NCBI GenBank assembly: GCA_023247415.1
Contig: JAHFGN010000004.1
Location: forward strand, 4,592-47,061
Direction of reading: 5' to 3'
From: Candidatus Omnitrophota bacterium
GTDB taxonomy: Bacteria > Omnitrophota > Gorgyraeia > 2-01-FULL-45-10 > JAHFGN01
Length of the DNA: 42,470 bases
Shown: piece by piece, positions 16,604 through 24,128 of the stretch
Layout of the letters: each line of letters begins with the position of its first letter
Numbering within the stretch: the first letter of the stretch is position 1
Made by a program: the position numbers and the translations under genes
Notes under the pieces: model-generated
Told to the model about the DNA's origin: nothing
Seen by the model: the letters and a program-made list of their open reading frames with translations, nothing else
Databases searched by the model: none

Positions 16604-17784
16604 TATTGGCGATTCTCCCTCTCGCTGATCAGATTCTGATACAACGCCTCTACATCTTTAATCAGCCTATCCTTTGAATATTTTACCGCGACAGAATCCC
16701 TCCCGCGCTTGCCGAGCTCCCTTCGCTTATCGCTATCGTTCAACAGTGAAATAAGCCCGGAGCAGAAATCATCTACATCCCCGCTCCTCGCGAGGATCCC
16801 GTTTACATCCGGCGATATCAGGTCTCTTATGCCTCCCACCTCTGTCGCTATGACAGGCCTGCCGGAGGCCATCGCCTCGATCAATGAGACCGGCGTGCCT
16901 TCGTTCAGGGATGTCAGGGCGACAACGTCAAGGTCCGCGTAGACACAGGCCAGATCCTTTACCCATCCGGTAAATATGACGTCTTCGCGCAGGCCCAATC
17001 TATGAGAATAGTCCTCCAGTTCGCCCCTCAACTCTCCATCACCCACGATGATGAATTTTACCTTGAGCCCCGGAAGGTCGGACTTCAGCCTGCGCGCCGC
17101 GTTTAAGAACATCCTGTGGTTTTTGATGGGGACGAGCCTGCCCACTATACCTACGAGCTGCGCAGCATCGTCTATCGCCAGGGTTTTTCTAAAGGCCCCC
17201 CTTTCCCTTTCGCAATCCAAAAATTTATCAAGTTCCAATCCTAAGGGTATAACGGCGCACTTCCTGTCTTGGGTGACTTTGAGCCTGTTCACTATATCAT
17301 ATTTAATCCGTTCGCTTACCGTAATAAGCCTGTCGGTAAAAAGCGCCAGAATCCTCTCTAAAAATATGAAGGTCTTTGCCTTGATCGGGCTGAAATATCC
17401 GTCGAATATGTGGCCGTGAAACGTGTGGACTTTGATCGGCACCCCCGCGAGCGCCGCCGCGAGCCTCCCAAGCGCGCCGGCCTTGGCTGTGTGGGTGTGA
17501 ACAATATCCGGCCTCTCTCTTCGCATAAGCGAATACAGCCTCAAGAATGCCGTGAAGTCTTTCTTGAGCGATATCTCCCTGCCAAGTTCAGGTATTATTA
17601 GAGGCCGCGCATACTTGTCCTTGCCGAGGTATGACATATCGCCTTCGGACGCGCTCGAAGTCCCGCACACAAGCGTGTCTCTAAAGGCGCCCTGATTCAG
17701 CCCGTTCGACAGGAGTATCGTATGCATGGCAGGGCCGCCGATATTGAGCCTGGCTATTATCCTGATGACCTTTGGCTTATGCAT
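16603..17784 (-). CDS. GT4 glycosyltransferase (GT-B fold)
   Basis: 393 residues. The N-terminal domain has LNIGGPAMHTILLSNGL and HTHTAKAGALGRLAA; the C-terminal nucleotide-sugar domain starts near VGIVGRLVPIKNHRMFL and holds IVGDGELRGELE, FTGWVKDL and the EGTPVSLIEAMASGRPVIAT block with the conserved Glu-x7-Glu. This is the WcaL/RfaB-type GT4 group, inverting or retaining activity being mostly retaining in that family. It acts in the cytoplasm on a lipid-linked acceptor. An in-frame TTG at 17793 exists, but the ATG at 17784 is the better start and still overlaps the small upstream gene by 8 bases. Sugar specificity is unknown. Confidence 0.88.
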   Translation of the reverse strand: MHKPKVIRIIARLNIGGPAMHTILLSNGLNQGAFRDTLVCGTSSASEGDMSYLGKDKYARPLIIPELGREISLKKDFTAFLRLYSLMRRERPDIVHTHTAKAGALGRLAAALAGVPIKVHTFHGHIFDGYFSPIKAKTFIFLERILALFTDRLITVSERIKYDIVNRLKVTQDRKCAVIPLGLELDKFLDCERERGAFRKTLAIDDAAQLVGIVGRLVPIKNHRMFLNAARRLKSDLPGLKVKFIIVGDGELRGELEDYSHRLGLREDVIFTGWVKDLACVYADLDVVALTSLNEGTPVSLIEAMASGRPVIATEVGGIRDLISPDVNGILARSGDVDDFCSGLISLLNDSDKRRELGKRGRDSVAVKYSKDRLIKDVEALYQNLISERENRQ

Positions 17785-18034
17785 GTCGATCAAATCTTAA
17801 GTTGAGGACCTTATATATAAGACTGGCGCGAAACCACGATAGAAGGGTTTTGGGCAGCTTATCAAAATAGGAGACGGCCCGCATCGAAGATAAAAACAGG
17901 TTTTTGGAAAAGTTATATATGAGGCTATCCTTCAAGGTATTGAAGGAACGCGGAAAAAACGCTTCATAAATTTTAAATATCAGGCTCTCTTCCAAAATAG
18001 GATGTCGATCGTCCATAGCTTCTTTAGGCAACAT
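17777..18034 (-). CDS. Small protein of unknown function with three SLI(F/Y)(K/N) motifs
   Basis: An 85-residue protein (79 if the second ATG at 18016 is used, which begins 7 bases after the upstream stop). I do not recognise the family. It has no membrane segment but is rich in aromatic and basic residues and contains a motif three times: SLIFK at 17-21, SLIYN at 37-41 and SLIYK at 71-75, each followed by an amphipathic stretch. Similar short motifs occur ahead of the membrane part in some polysaccharide polymerases, so this could be a detached peripheral subunit; that is a weak inference. It is sandwiched by overlaps (11 bases with the DUF4330 gene, 8 with the GT4), which supports it being a real gene. 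Confidence 0.6.
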   Translation of the reverse strand: MLPKEAMDDRHPILEESLIFKIYEAFFPRSFNTLKDSLIYNFSKNLFLSSMRAVSYFDKLPKTLLSWFRASLIYKVLNLRFDRHA

Positions 18035-18629
18035 CGCTTATTGTAACGATAATGTTGTAACTATTTGTGCTTAATTGAAGAGTTGTCCCCGCAAGCAGCC
18101 GTGTGCCATCTTTACATATTATAAGCGAGCCGTCCTTCTCTATCCTGCACCACAGCTTTAGGGATATCTCCATGTTCCTCAAGGAAGATATCTCCACTGT
18201 TTCCGGTTCTTCTCTATCGTAGGCCTCACCAAGAGATTTAATAACTCCGCCGTTGCGCGCCAGGCTGTAGCTCTTTGTGTGGCTGGCGCTGGTGCTGATT
18301 TTGGCGTCTGGTTTTTTTGGCGCGGTACCCACAACCGCCGGCCTATTGGAAACGCTGTCTATCTCCCATAGGGCGTTTCCGTCTGAGTCTAAGAGGCGAT
18401 CCCCCTTTTTAAGGCGATCTGCCACGCCCTGGATCAGGTAGGCCTGCGCCTTCGCGTATTTATAGACATGGCTGTATTGTTGCGGCGCTTCGCCAGGCTG
18501 TTTATGCGCGCGATGATGATAGTAGAATAAACCCGCGGGTATCATCATACAGAAGATAAGAATAATAAATAAAAGATCAAAAATGTTCATAAAATTCAAA
18601 AACCTGCCTTTTTCATCAATGATGCGCAT
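18024..18629 (-). CDS. DUF4330-type single-pass membrane protein
   Basis: 201 residues. The N-terminus IIDEKGRFLNFMNIFDLLF is the usual opening of DUF4330 proteins, followed by one membrane helix (about 21-40, FIILIFCMMIPAGLFYY) and a soluble extracytoplasmic part. The central region 75-145 includes a DGNALWEIDSV beta hairpin and a Ser/Lys/Pro-rich stretch, and the C-terminus is beta-rich. The family occurs in polysaccharide loci of several phyla; its function is not established. It is the first gene of the downstream operon after the 273-base repeat-filled gap, and GAGGGGA lies about six bases before its ATG as a good ribosome binding site. Confidence 0.75.
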   Translation of the reverse strand: MRIIDEKGRFLNFMNIFDLLFIILIFCMMIPAGLFYYHHRAHKQPGEAPQQYSHVYKYAKAQAYLIQGVADRLKKGDRLLDSDGNALWEIDSVSNRPAVVGTAPKKPDAKISTSASHTKSYSLARNGGVIKSLGEAYDREEPETVEISSLRNMEISLKLWCRIEKDGSLIICKDGTRLLAGTTLQLSTNSYNIIVTISDVA

Positions 18630-18640
18630 ACCATCCCCTC

Positions 18641-18860
18641 TTTCTTTTTTGCTATATCTTTTTTGGTAACAGATCAGTGTTTAAAGAAACTCCGGCCGTC
18701 ATTGCGAGGAGCCTTTGCATTTACCGTCGGGCGACGAAGCAATCTTGTTTTTAGATTGCTTCGCCACTTCGTGGCTCGCAATGACGAGTCTCGTCGAGCT
18801 TCTTATAACACTGGACTGTTACCTTTTTTGCTATTTCTTTTTTGCTATATTTTTGCTATA
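18641..18860. repeat. T-rich direct repeats (TTTTTTGCTATAT) bracketing the foldback element
   Basis: The 17-bp sequence TTTCTTTTTTGCTATAT occurs perfectly at 18641-18657 and again at 18834-18850. Partial copies lie at 18824-18837 (TTTTTTGCTATTTC) and 18851-18860 (TTTTGCTATA). They bracket the foldback element at 18665-18823, so they may be a duplicated target or a tandem array that the element split. The leftmost copy also lies just upstream of the DUF4330 ribosome binding site. Confidence 0.75.
18665..18823. repeat. Foldback (MITE-like) palindromic element with CGTCATTGCGAG core
   Basis: The ends GGTAACAGATCAGTGT (18665-18680) and ACACTGGACTGTTACC (18808-18823) are inverted repeats matching at 14 of 16 positions. 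Inside, CGTCATTGCGAGGAGCC (18697-18713) pairs with GGCTCGCAATGACG (18773-18786), and CGAAGCAATCT (18735-18745) pairs perfectly with AGATTGCTTCG (18753-18763) around a 7-base loop. The CGTCATTGCGAG...CTCGCAATGACG core is known as a dispersed repeat in many bacterial genomes. It carries no ORF, and there is no T-run after the stem on the operon strand, so I do not call it a terminator. Confidence 0.78.
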
Positions 18861-18897
18861 AACTATAAACTATCAACTATAAACTATCAACTATAAA
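18856..18897. repeat. Tandem heptanucleotide array, six copies of CTATAAA / CTATCAA
   Basis: Six uninterrupted 7-bp units read CTATAAA, CTATAAA, CTATCAA, CTATAAA, CTATCAA, CTATAAA, so the last four units alternate between the two variants. The array ends only five bases from the stop codon of the minus-strand fusion gene at 18903 and merges on its other side with the T-rich GCTATA repeats. No coding function is visible. A regulatory, protein-binding or slippage-prone role is possible but unproven. Confidence 0.85.
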
Positions 18898-18902
18898 CTG
18901 CT

Positions 18903-20756
18903 TTATGCGTAGCCTTTAAACTTATAGTATATGATACCAAGATATTCGCGCAGGATGGCCTTTATGTGACTTAAGGAGGTGTAGCTGCCATCGCCATAGA
19001 ACAGACTGCGCGGTATGGGGCTGAAGATAAAATAATTATCTTTTTTTAAGAACTTATCGGAGGTCATCTTCAGCCTGCGCATGTGATACGGCGAACTTAT
19101 GAAGATGACGCGCCTGAAGCCCGCTTGGGCCGCGATGGCGAGAGAGAACTTGACATTTTCATACGTGCTCCTCGCCTCTTTCTCCAGCATGATGTCTCCG
19201 GGCGAGACGCCTAATGAAACCGCCAGCGCCTTCATGACATCAGCCTCCTGCAGGGCATATACGAAGCCTGAAGAGAATATCAGTTTTTTGGCATAACCAT
19301 TCTTGTAAATCTCGGCCGCATACTTGACCCTTTCCTCGTAACCCTGTCCGGGCCGGCCGGTCTCGCCCACGCCCCCGCCCAATACAATCGCCGCGTCAGC
19401 CCTGGCAAGCGGATCTTGCGCCTTAAGCGGATTCGCGGCCCACCAAACCAGAGGCGTGTGGAATAGAGCTATATACGAAATGGCAATCGCTGCGGTGAGG
19501 ACCGCCAGCCGCTTTTTCGCCGTCCTTGTAATGGCCAGAAAAGTATCTCTCCAGCTTCTTGCGGCATCCTTTTGTTTCTCATATATCGCAGACTCTATAA
19601 TATCGCTCATCAGGCTGATCCTCTTCCCCCAGCTGTTTTGATCCGCCACATCCGCGATCTTTTTTGAAGATAGATCGCCGGCTGGCTCTTTTAAAAGGCC
19701 TTTGGCCTTTTCTATAAAATCCTCTCTAGAGTCTGATATGGCCACTACATCGCCAAACCTCTCAACGAACCTGGCTACTTCCGGAAGCGCTGTTGAGAGG
19801 ACCCTCTTGCCCCTCAAGAGGTATTCGTTGAGCTTTGTAGGATATACCGTCTTCGTATATTCAGTAACGCGGTACGGTATGAGGCATAGATCGAAGGCGT
19901 CAATATAACCCGGCAGCTGGGAATGGTCTTTCATTCCCAGGAGATGCACATTCTCTAAGCCCTTAAGGCGGACTTGCGCCTCTTCTGTCTGAATCGGGCC
20001 TACCAGGACTATCGAGGCTTCAGGGTTCGCGTCCGCGAGCTCTTTTAGCAGATCGAAGTCTATGTGTTTATGGACGCCGCCGACATATCCGAGAATAGGC
20101 CCAGGTATGGACTTTATATCATCCGGCCGCGCTATATCGCGAGCGGGCTTAAGGAAGATGTCTGGATTTACGCCGAACGGGAATATGTGGACGTTCCTGT
20201 TATAGCGCTCGCACCGCGATTTTATCTTCTCGCCTTGCGCGAATACGATATCACACCGTCTCAATAATTCGGCCTCCAGTCTGTTCACCTTCTTAGATGA
20301 ATCCGCCAGCTGGGCGAATTCCGCTATGCAGTAGTAGACCACAATGCTGTGTTCAATATTGTCTATCAGGCTTACGCTGACGGCCGTAGGCAGGAATGTC
20401 CAAATGATAGGGCTTTTGAAGCCTATGGCCTTCTCCCAGACCTTTATGCTGTTTACCAAAAGGAATCTATTGATAAACTTGGCTATCCTTGAATACGGAA
20501 AAGGGAGTATCAACGGCGAGCATACGAATAAATTATTAGACTCCTCCCTTATGCCCCTTATACCTTTGCGCCAGTTCAGAAGGCGGTGTTTGAGCCTATT
20601 TAAATCGCCGAATCCGGGCGCCCGTATCCCCGTATTTTCTATATAAAGAACCCTGTTCCCGTTCCTGGCGAAGGTAGACATTATCTCTTGGTGCCCCTGC
20701 CAGACGAAATCCCAGTCTATAGAGGATACACAGATTATATCTTTATCTTCTATCAT
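18903..20756 (-). CDS. Fusion of a GT-B glycosyltransferase with a membrane-anchored DUF218 (YdcF/SanA/ElyC-like) domain
   Basis: 617 residues in three parts. Residues 1 to about 400 form a GT1/GT4-like transferase, with PGPILGYVGGVHKHIDF (218-234), IVLVGPIQTEEA (249-260), and LIPYRVTEYTKTVYPTKLNEY (292-312) in place of the common EG-P-E site. A membrane helix follows at about 417-439. Residues 453-590 are a DUF218 domain: AAIVLGGGVGETG (455-467), KLIFSSGF (491-498), EKEARSTYENV (525-535) and FISSPYHMRR (552-561), matching the GG, TYEN and HMRR blocks of the family. DUF218 proteins such as ElyC and SanA act outside the cytoplasm in envelope and undecaprenyl-carrier related processes. Joining the two in one chain is unusual. 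A strong promoter stands upstream. Confidence 0.85.
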   Translation of the reverse strand: MIEDKDIICVSSIDWDFVWQGHQEIMSTFARNGNRVLYIENTGIRAPGFGDLNRLKHRLLNWRKGIRGIREESNNLFVCSPLILPFPYSRIAKFINRFLLVNSIKVWEKAIGFKSPIIWTFLPTAVSVSLIDNIEHSIVVYYCIAEFAQLADSSKKVNRLEAELLRRCDIVFAQGEKIKSRCERYNRNVHIFPFGVNPDIFLKPARDIARPDDIKSIPGPILGYVGGVHKHIDFDLLKELADANPEASIVLVGPIQTEEAQVRLKGLENVHLLGMKDHSQLPGYIDAFDLCLIPYRVTEYTKTVYPTKLNEYLLRGKRVLSTALPEVARFVERFGDVVAISDSREDFIEKAKGLLKEPAGDLSSKKIADVADQNSWGKRISLMSDIIESAIYEKQKDAARSWRDTFLAITRTAKKRLAVLTAAIAISYIALFHTPLVWWAANPLKAQDPLARADAAIVLGGGVGETGRPGQGYEERVKYAAEIYKNGYAKKLIFSSGFVYALQEADVMKALAVSLGVSPGDIMLEKEARSTYENVKFSLAIAAQAGFRRVIFISSPYHMRRLKMTSDKFLKKDNYFIFSPIPRSLFYGDGSYTSLSHIKAILREYLGIIYYKFKGYA

Positions 20757-20816
20757 TTATATACATAATATCTGGCGCATATCATAGAATTAATTATATA
20801 AGATCGCAACAGATGT

Positions 20817-20846
20817 ATTATACAACCCGGTATATCCGAAGGTCAA
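20817..20846 (-). promoter_or_regulatory. Sigma70-type promoter for the glycosyltransferase-DUF218 fusion gene
   Basis: On the minus strand TTGACC (20846-20841) and a perfect TATAAT (20822-20817) are 18 bases apart. Transcription would start near 20810, leaving a leader of about 54 bases before the ATG at 20756. Five of six -35 bases and all -10 bases fit the housekeeping consensus. Confidence 0.7.
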
Positions 20847-20890
20847 CAGTTTCTTATATCCCTAAAATATTAGCTTTATATTATAACTAA

Positions 20891-20899
20891 TGATATAAT
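20891..20899 (+). promoter_or_regulatory. Extended -10 promoter for the plus-strand radical SAM gene
   Basis: The sequence TGATATAAT is a perfect extended -10 (TGn-TATAAT). No good -35 hexamer lies at the right distance, which extended -10 promoters often tolerate. Transcription would start near 20906, giving a leader of about 20 bases with a GGGGG ribosome binding site at 20913-20917. Confidence 0.6.
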
Positions 20900-20926
20900 A
20901 TTTTCATACTGCGGGGGCGCTTGACG

Positions 20927-22504
20927 ATGAAGATTCTGTTGATTTCCATAGATTTAGTCTTGGGGACCAGGATTTTAACGAGTCTCTTAAAGACAAGATA
21001 TTTCACCGCCAAAAACCTTCAGATTGTGGGGGTGAGATATTCCGACACCTTTTCGAAAAAGGCGCTGCGCGACATCTATGACTTCAGCAAAGAATACGAT
21101 GTGATAGGGCTGTCATTTAATTCGTTCTATTCTCTGCTCGCGGCTCAACTGGGAACATATCTTAAGTCCAGGGGCATAAGATGGCTCATAGCCGGCGGCC
21201 CCCATACAACCGCGATGCCCGAAGAGGTGGTTTCTTATGCGGATATAGCCGTCATACATGAGGCCGAGATAACCCTGCCTGCCCTTTTAAACCATTTGGG
21301 GGATCCCGCCTCGCTTCGAGATATTCACGGCATAGTCTTCAAAGATGAAAGTGGAAGGATCAATAGAACGGGCTCCCCGATAATTGAAAACGATCTTGAT
21401 GCCATACCACACCAGACCTTTTCGTCGGAGGATATCGCATATTACGATGTCACGAAAGACAGTTTCGAAAAACCGGCTCTCGACAATCTATTCCCAGGCA
21501 GGGGAAGGAATTATTTCATAATAACCTCCAGGGGGTGTCCTTTTAAATGCGCATACTGCTCCAACAATCTATTTGCCAAAATTAATGAAGAGAGTGTAAA
21601 TATCAGAAAAAGATCCGTTCCAAATATCATTCACGAGATGAAACTGGCCAAGAAGCGCGGTCTTCAGGGATTTTATATAGCCGATGACAATTTCCTGGCG
21701 TTCACGTTGGAGGAGATCGAAGACTTCTCAAAACAATACTCCTCCATGATAAACCTCCCCTTTGGCATAGGCGGGCTTAATCCGAATAATATGAGGTCCG
21801 GGGATTCCGTCAAAAAGATAGAGTTGCTGCTGGAGAGCGGGTTATCGGATGTCAGGATAGGCGTGCAGAGCGGGAGCGACAAGACATTGAAAATATTCAA
21901 AAGGGGTTATGCCGCTGGAGCCCTTCCTAAGCTGTTAAGCGTTTTCGAAAAGAGAACGACTATATGGAAGGCGCCCAACGATAAATTGAGAGTGGCCGTG
22001 GATTTTATATGTGACGCGCCCTGGGAGAACGAGAAAGATAAGCTCTCTACCCTTAAGTTGGCAAATGATCTGCTCACCACATATGGGATATTTTTTTATA
22101 CATTGATATATCTTCCCGGGACTGATATCTACGAACTGGCATTGAAGAAGGGATGGCTTAAAAATAGAAAAAAGGATATATACTTAAGGGGCATCGCCGG
22201 GGTGGAAGATACCATATACAACCGCCTCTTGTTTTTGATAGCTGTCCTTCACGAACGCGGCTCCAGGCTTCCAGACGAGATTATGTCTCTTGTTCTAAAA
22301 CTGCACAAGAAGGACCAGGCCCTCGCGGAGGGGTTCATCGACTTTATCATAAAGTTGATAAACGACGTCGAAGGGCACCACTGCCTTGACCTTAGCCACC
22401 TAACACTGCATCCATATCTTACAGGTTTCAATAAATGGGAGAAGACCGCGGGAGAGGCGGGAAAGAGGGTCCTCTTCAGGAGCTACCACACGCCGTACGG
22501 CTGA
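20927..22504 (+). CDS. B12-binding-domain radical SAM protein F
   Basis: 525 residues and the only plus-strand gene. The B12 domain has LIAGGPHTTAMPEE at 87-100 and VIHEAEITLPALL instead of the usual GEGE helix. The cluster cysteines are Cys204, Cys208 and Cys211 in SRGCPFKCAYC. The strand that normally reads G-ESG is GVQSGSDKTL (Glu to Gln), and the late motif is YLPGTDIYEL. The C-terminal 110 residues are longer than in its neighbours and contain a helical region plus LDLSHLTLHPYLTGF. A TTG at 20921 is in frame, but the ATG at 20927 has the better spacing from GGGGG and was chosen. It stands alone between a divergent promoter and a terminator, so it is regulated apart from the two operons. 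Confidence 0.87.
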   Translation: MKILLISIDLVLGTRILTSLLKTRYFTAKNLQIVGVRYSDTFSKKALRDIYDFSKEYDVIGLSFNSFYSLLAAQLGTYLKSRGIRWLIAGGPHTTAMPEEVVSYADIAVIHEAEITLPALLNHLGDPASLRDIHGIVFKDESGRINRTGSPIIENDLDAIPHQTFSSEDIAYYDVTKDSFEKPALDNLFPGRGRNYFIITSRGCPFKCAYCSNNLFAKINEESVNIRKRSVPNIIHEMKLAKKRGLQGFYIADDNFLAFTLEEIEDFSKQYSSMINLPFGIGGLNPNNMRSGDSVKKIELLLESGLSDVRIGVQSGSDKTLKIFKRGYAAGALPKLLSVFEKRTTIWKAPNDKLRVAVDFICDAPWENEKDKLSTLKLANDLLTTYGIFFYTLIYLPGTDIYELALKKGWLKNRKKDIYLRGIAGVEDTIYNRLLFLIAVLHERGSRLPDEIMSLVLKLHKKDQALAEGFIDFIIKLINDVEGHHCLDLSHLTLHPYLTGFNKWEKTAGEAGKRVLFRSYHTPYG

Positions 22505-22514
22505 TCAAAAAGCC

Positions 22515-22535
22515 GCGGCTGGTGATTACAGCCGC
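22515..22535. terminator. Probable bidirectional intrinsic terminator between convergent genes
   Basis: GCGGCTG (22515-22521) pairs perfectly with CAGCCGC (22529-22535) around the 7-base loop GTGATTA. On the plus strand the stem is followed by TTTATTATA; on the minus strand by GGCTTTTTGAT. It therefore can end both the radical SAM transcript and the long minus-strand operon. The right arm covers the last codons of the acyltransferase gene. Confidence 0.7.
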
Positions 22536-23050
22536 TTTATTATATCCGCCGGCATGCCGGCCACAATAACTCGCTCCGGCACATCTTTTGCGACCACAGC
22601 ACCAGCGGCAACCACCGAATAATCCCCAATCGTTACCCCGCCTATTATTATGGAGCCGCTGGCAATCCAACATCCCCGTCCTATAACTATATCTCTACCC
22701 TTCGGCGGCACATGCTGAAAGGGGAGGTTTTGACTTTTAGCTTCTGCTATATTTAGGTGCTTTCCGGTAAGCAGCATGACATTCTCCCCCAAGATAGTAT
22801 TCCTCCCGATACGGATATCACCGGATCTGGTGTTAAAATATACGCTCTTCGGAATGGCGATATCCCCTTCCAAGATGACATCGTTCATTCCATGTACGAC
22901 AAACCTGTTATCACCATGTCTTATAATCCTGTCATGAACACCGTATCGCTGCCGTTCAGTTTGAATACCATAAAATTCCGCTATCCTTAAAACCATGGGT
23001 TCAAATATAAGTAAGAAATTTTTTAAAGCCTTTTTTAAATAACGCCTCAT
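22526..23050 (-). CDS. Hexapeptide-repeat (left-handed beta helix) acyltransferase
   Basis: 174 residues. After a basic helical N-terminus (1-30), imperfect hexapeptide repeats run from about 55 to 160, including GDIRIGRNTILGEN, IVIGRGCWIASGSIIIGG and VTIGDYSVVAAGAVVAKD, and the chain ends with VIVAGMPADIIKRL. The repeats and the catalytic-type His in the GKHLNI loop fit the maltose O-acetyltransferase/WbbJ/NeuD-related group that adds acetyl groups to sugars using acetyl-CoA. It is the last gene of the right-hand operon, overlaps its neighbour by ATGA, and its final codons form one arm of the terminator. It may decorate the finished glycan; the exact target is unknown. Confidence 0.85.
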   Translation of the reverse strand: MRRYLKKALKNFLLIFEPMVLRIAEFYGIQTERQRYGVHDRIIRHGDNRFVVHGMNDVILEGDIAIPKSVYFNTRSGDIRIGRNTILGENVMLLTGKHLNIAEAKSQNLPFQHVPPKGRDIVIGRGCWIASGSIIIGGVTIGDYSVVAAGAVVAKDVPERVIVAGMPADIIKRL

Positions 23051-24108
23051 GCTGCCTCCATGTCTACGTGTTGAATCCGCCTCTTTCCTATAAATTCAAA
23101 ATGCTGGGATGGATATGGAAAATGGGTATAAAAAAATATACCTTTCCTTCTATACCGCATTGTCCCCATCGGCATTGTGGCAAAATGCAGCTTTGTAAAA
23201 TCACCGAGGGGAAAATCCAATATCGTAGTACCGTTGTCATATGTGGGGGCGGACTGATATCTGTTCATAGTGAAAAAGAATCCGGCGCTTAAGAAGGGCT
23301 CTTGTCCGAGATAATAGTCAAAATACTTTCTCCCCATCTCCTGGAGGGACATGAAGTTGGTGAATACGTCGATAGCCCCTTTTAATAATTTGGTATAAAA
23401 ATACCACGGCAGCAGAATAAAATCATATCTTTTGATAAAGTCTTGGTCTATCCTGTCAAGTGGAGCGATATCTTTATACGTCGCTATCCGGCATGATGGC
23501 GCAAATTCCAGCCCAAGGTAATAATGTGCGAGCGATAATTGCTGAGGAAGGTCCACCAGGATATGGCGGCTTTCTTTAAACTCACGTTTTAATAAACCTG
23601 AAAATATGCCGCAGCTGCTGCCCAGATCTAACGCGGTAAAAGATTCATTGAGTTCCGGTTTTATATATCTCTTAAACAACCCCAAAGAGTATATATGCTT
23701 TATCCACATAAACGTAAAGGCGTATTTTTGGTGATGAAATATATTCGGATTGCCGACGGGCGAGCATGGATGGTTTTTCAGAATATCTTCAAAATTATGT
23801 TCCGCGATTATTTTCAGAAACCCTTTTAAGCTTTTGGCGTGCCCCCTTCTGGAACCGTCTAAGATATTCAGCGGATTTAAAACGCTCTGCCGTCCGATTG
23901 GGAGATCCATTACGAATATCTGCATGTTTCTAAAATTTCGTATAGAGTCTGGCCTGATTTCGACATCGTTCGCCATAAAACGCTTCGGCTCTGTCAGCAT
24001 CTTCTCGGTCCATTCATTCCCGAGATCGCTCATCGCCAGCAGGCCTGCGTTTTTCTGCAATCTCAGATCTTCTTCTATAGAATCTATTATGATATCTTCT
24101 CTGGTCAT
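23047..24108 (-). CDS. Putative sugar O-methyltransferase (SAM-dependent)
   Basis: 353 residues. A SAM-binding loop is visible as ALDLGSSCGIFSG at 159-171, followed by an acidic end of the next strand in HILVDLPQQL and the ILLPWYFY strand. The first 150 residues form an unusual helical region with GNPNIFHHQKYAFTF before the Rossmann fold. The overall design resembles putative sugar O-methyltransferases found in surface polysaccharide loci (the NanM-like TIGR04371 group, from memory). It lies 20 bases after the large transferase gene and overlaps the hexapeptide acyltransferase, so methylation and acetylation of the glycan are probably co-expressed. Family identification is moderate and the substrate is inferred from context. 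Confidence 0.65.
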   Translation of the reverse strand: MTREDIIIDSIEEDLRLQKNAGLLAMSDLGNEWTEKMLTEPKRFMANDVEIRPDSIRNFRNMQIFVMDLPIGRQSVLNPLNILDGSRRGHAKSLKGFLKIIAEHNFEDILKNHPCSPVGNPNIFHHQKYAFTFMWIKHIYSLGLFKRYIKPELNESFTALDLGSSCGIFSGLLKREFKESRHILVDLPQQLSLAHYYLGLEFAPSCRIATYKDIAPLDRIDQDFIKRYDFILLPWYFYTKLLKGAIDVFTNFMSLQEMGRKYFDYYLGQEPFLSAGFFFTMNRYQSAPTYDNGTTILDFPLGDFTKLHFATMPMGTMRYRRKGIFFYTHFPYPSQHFEFIGKRRIQHVDMEAA

Positions 24109-24128
24109 GCCGCTTTCTTATTTAAAAT

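Noticed and set aside
18630-18720. A promoter for the DUF4330-led operon in the repeat-filled gap
   Set aside because: Only weak -35 and -10 like strings could be found in this AT-rich stretch; none is good enough to call.
18697-18786. The inner palindrome considered as an intrinsic terminator of the fusion gene
   Set aside because: No T-run follows the stem on the minus strand, and the sequence is the CGTCATTGCGAG type dispersed repeat, so a repeat call fits better.
18856-18897. Heptanucleotide array considered as a CRISPR
   Set aside because: Units are 7 bases with no spacers and no cas genes are present.
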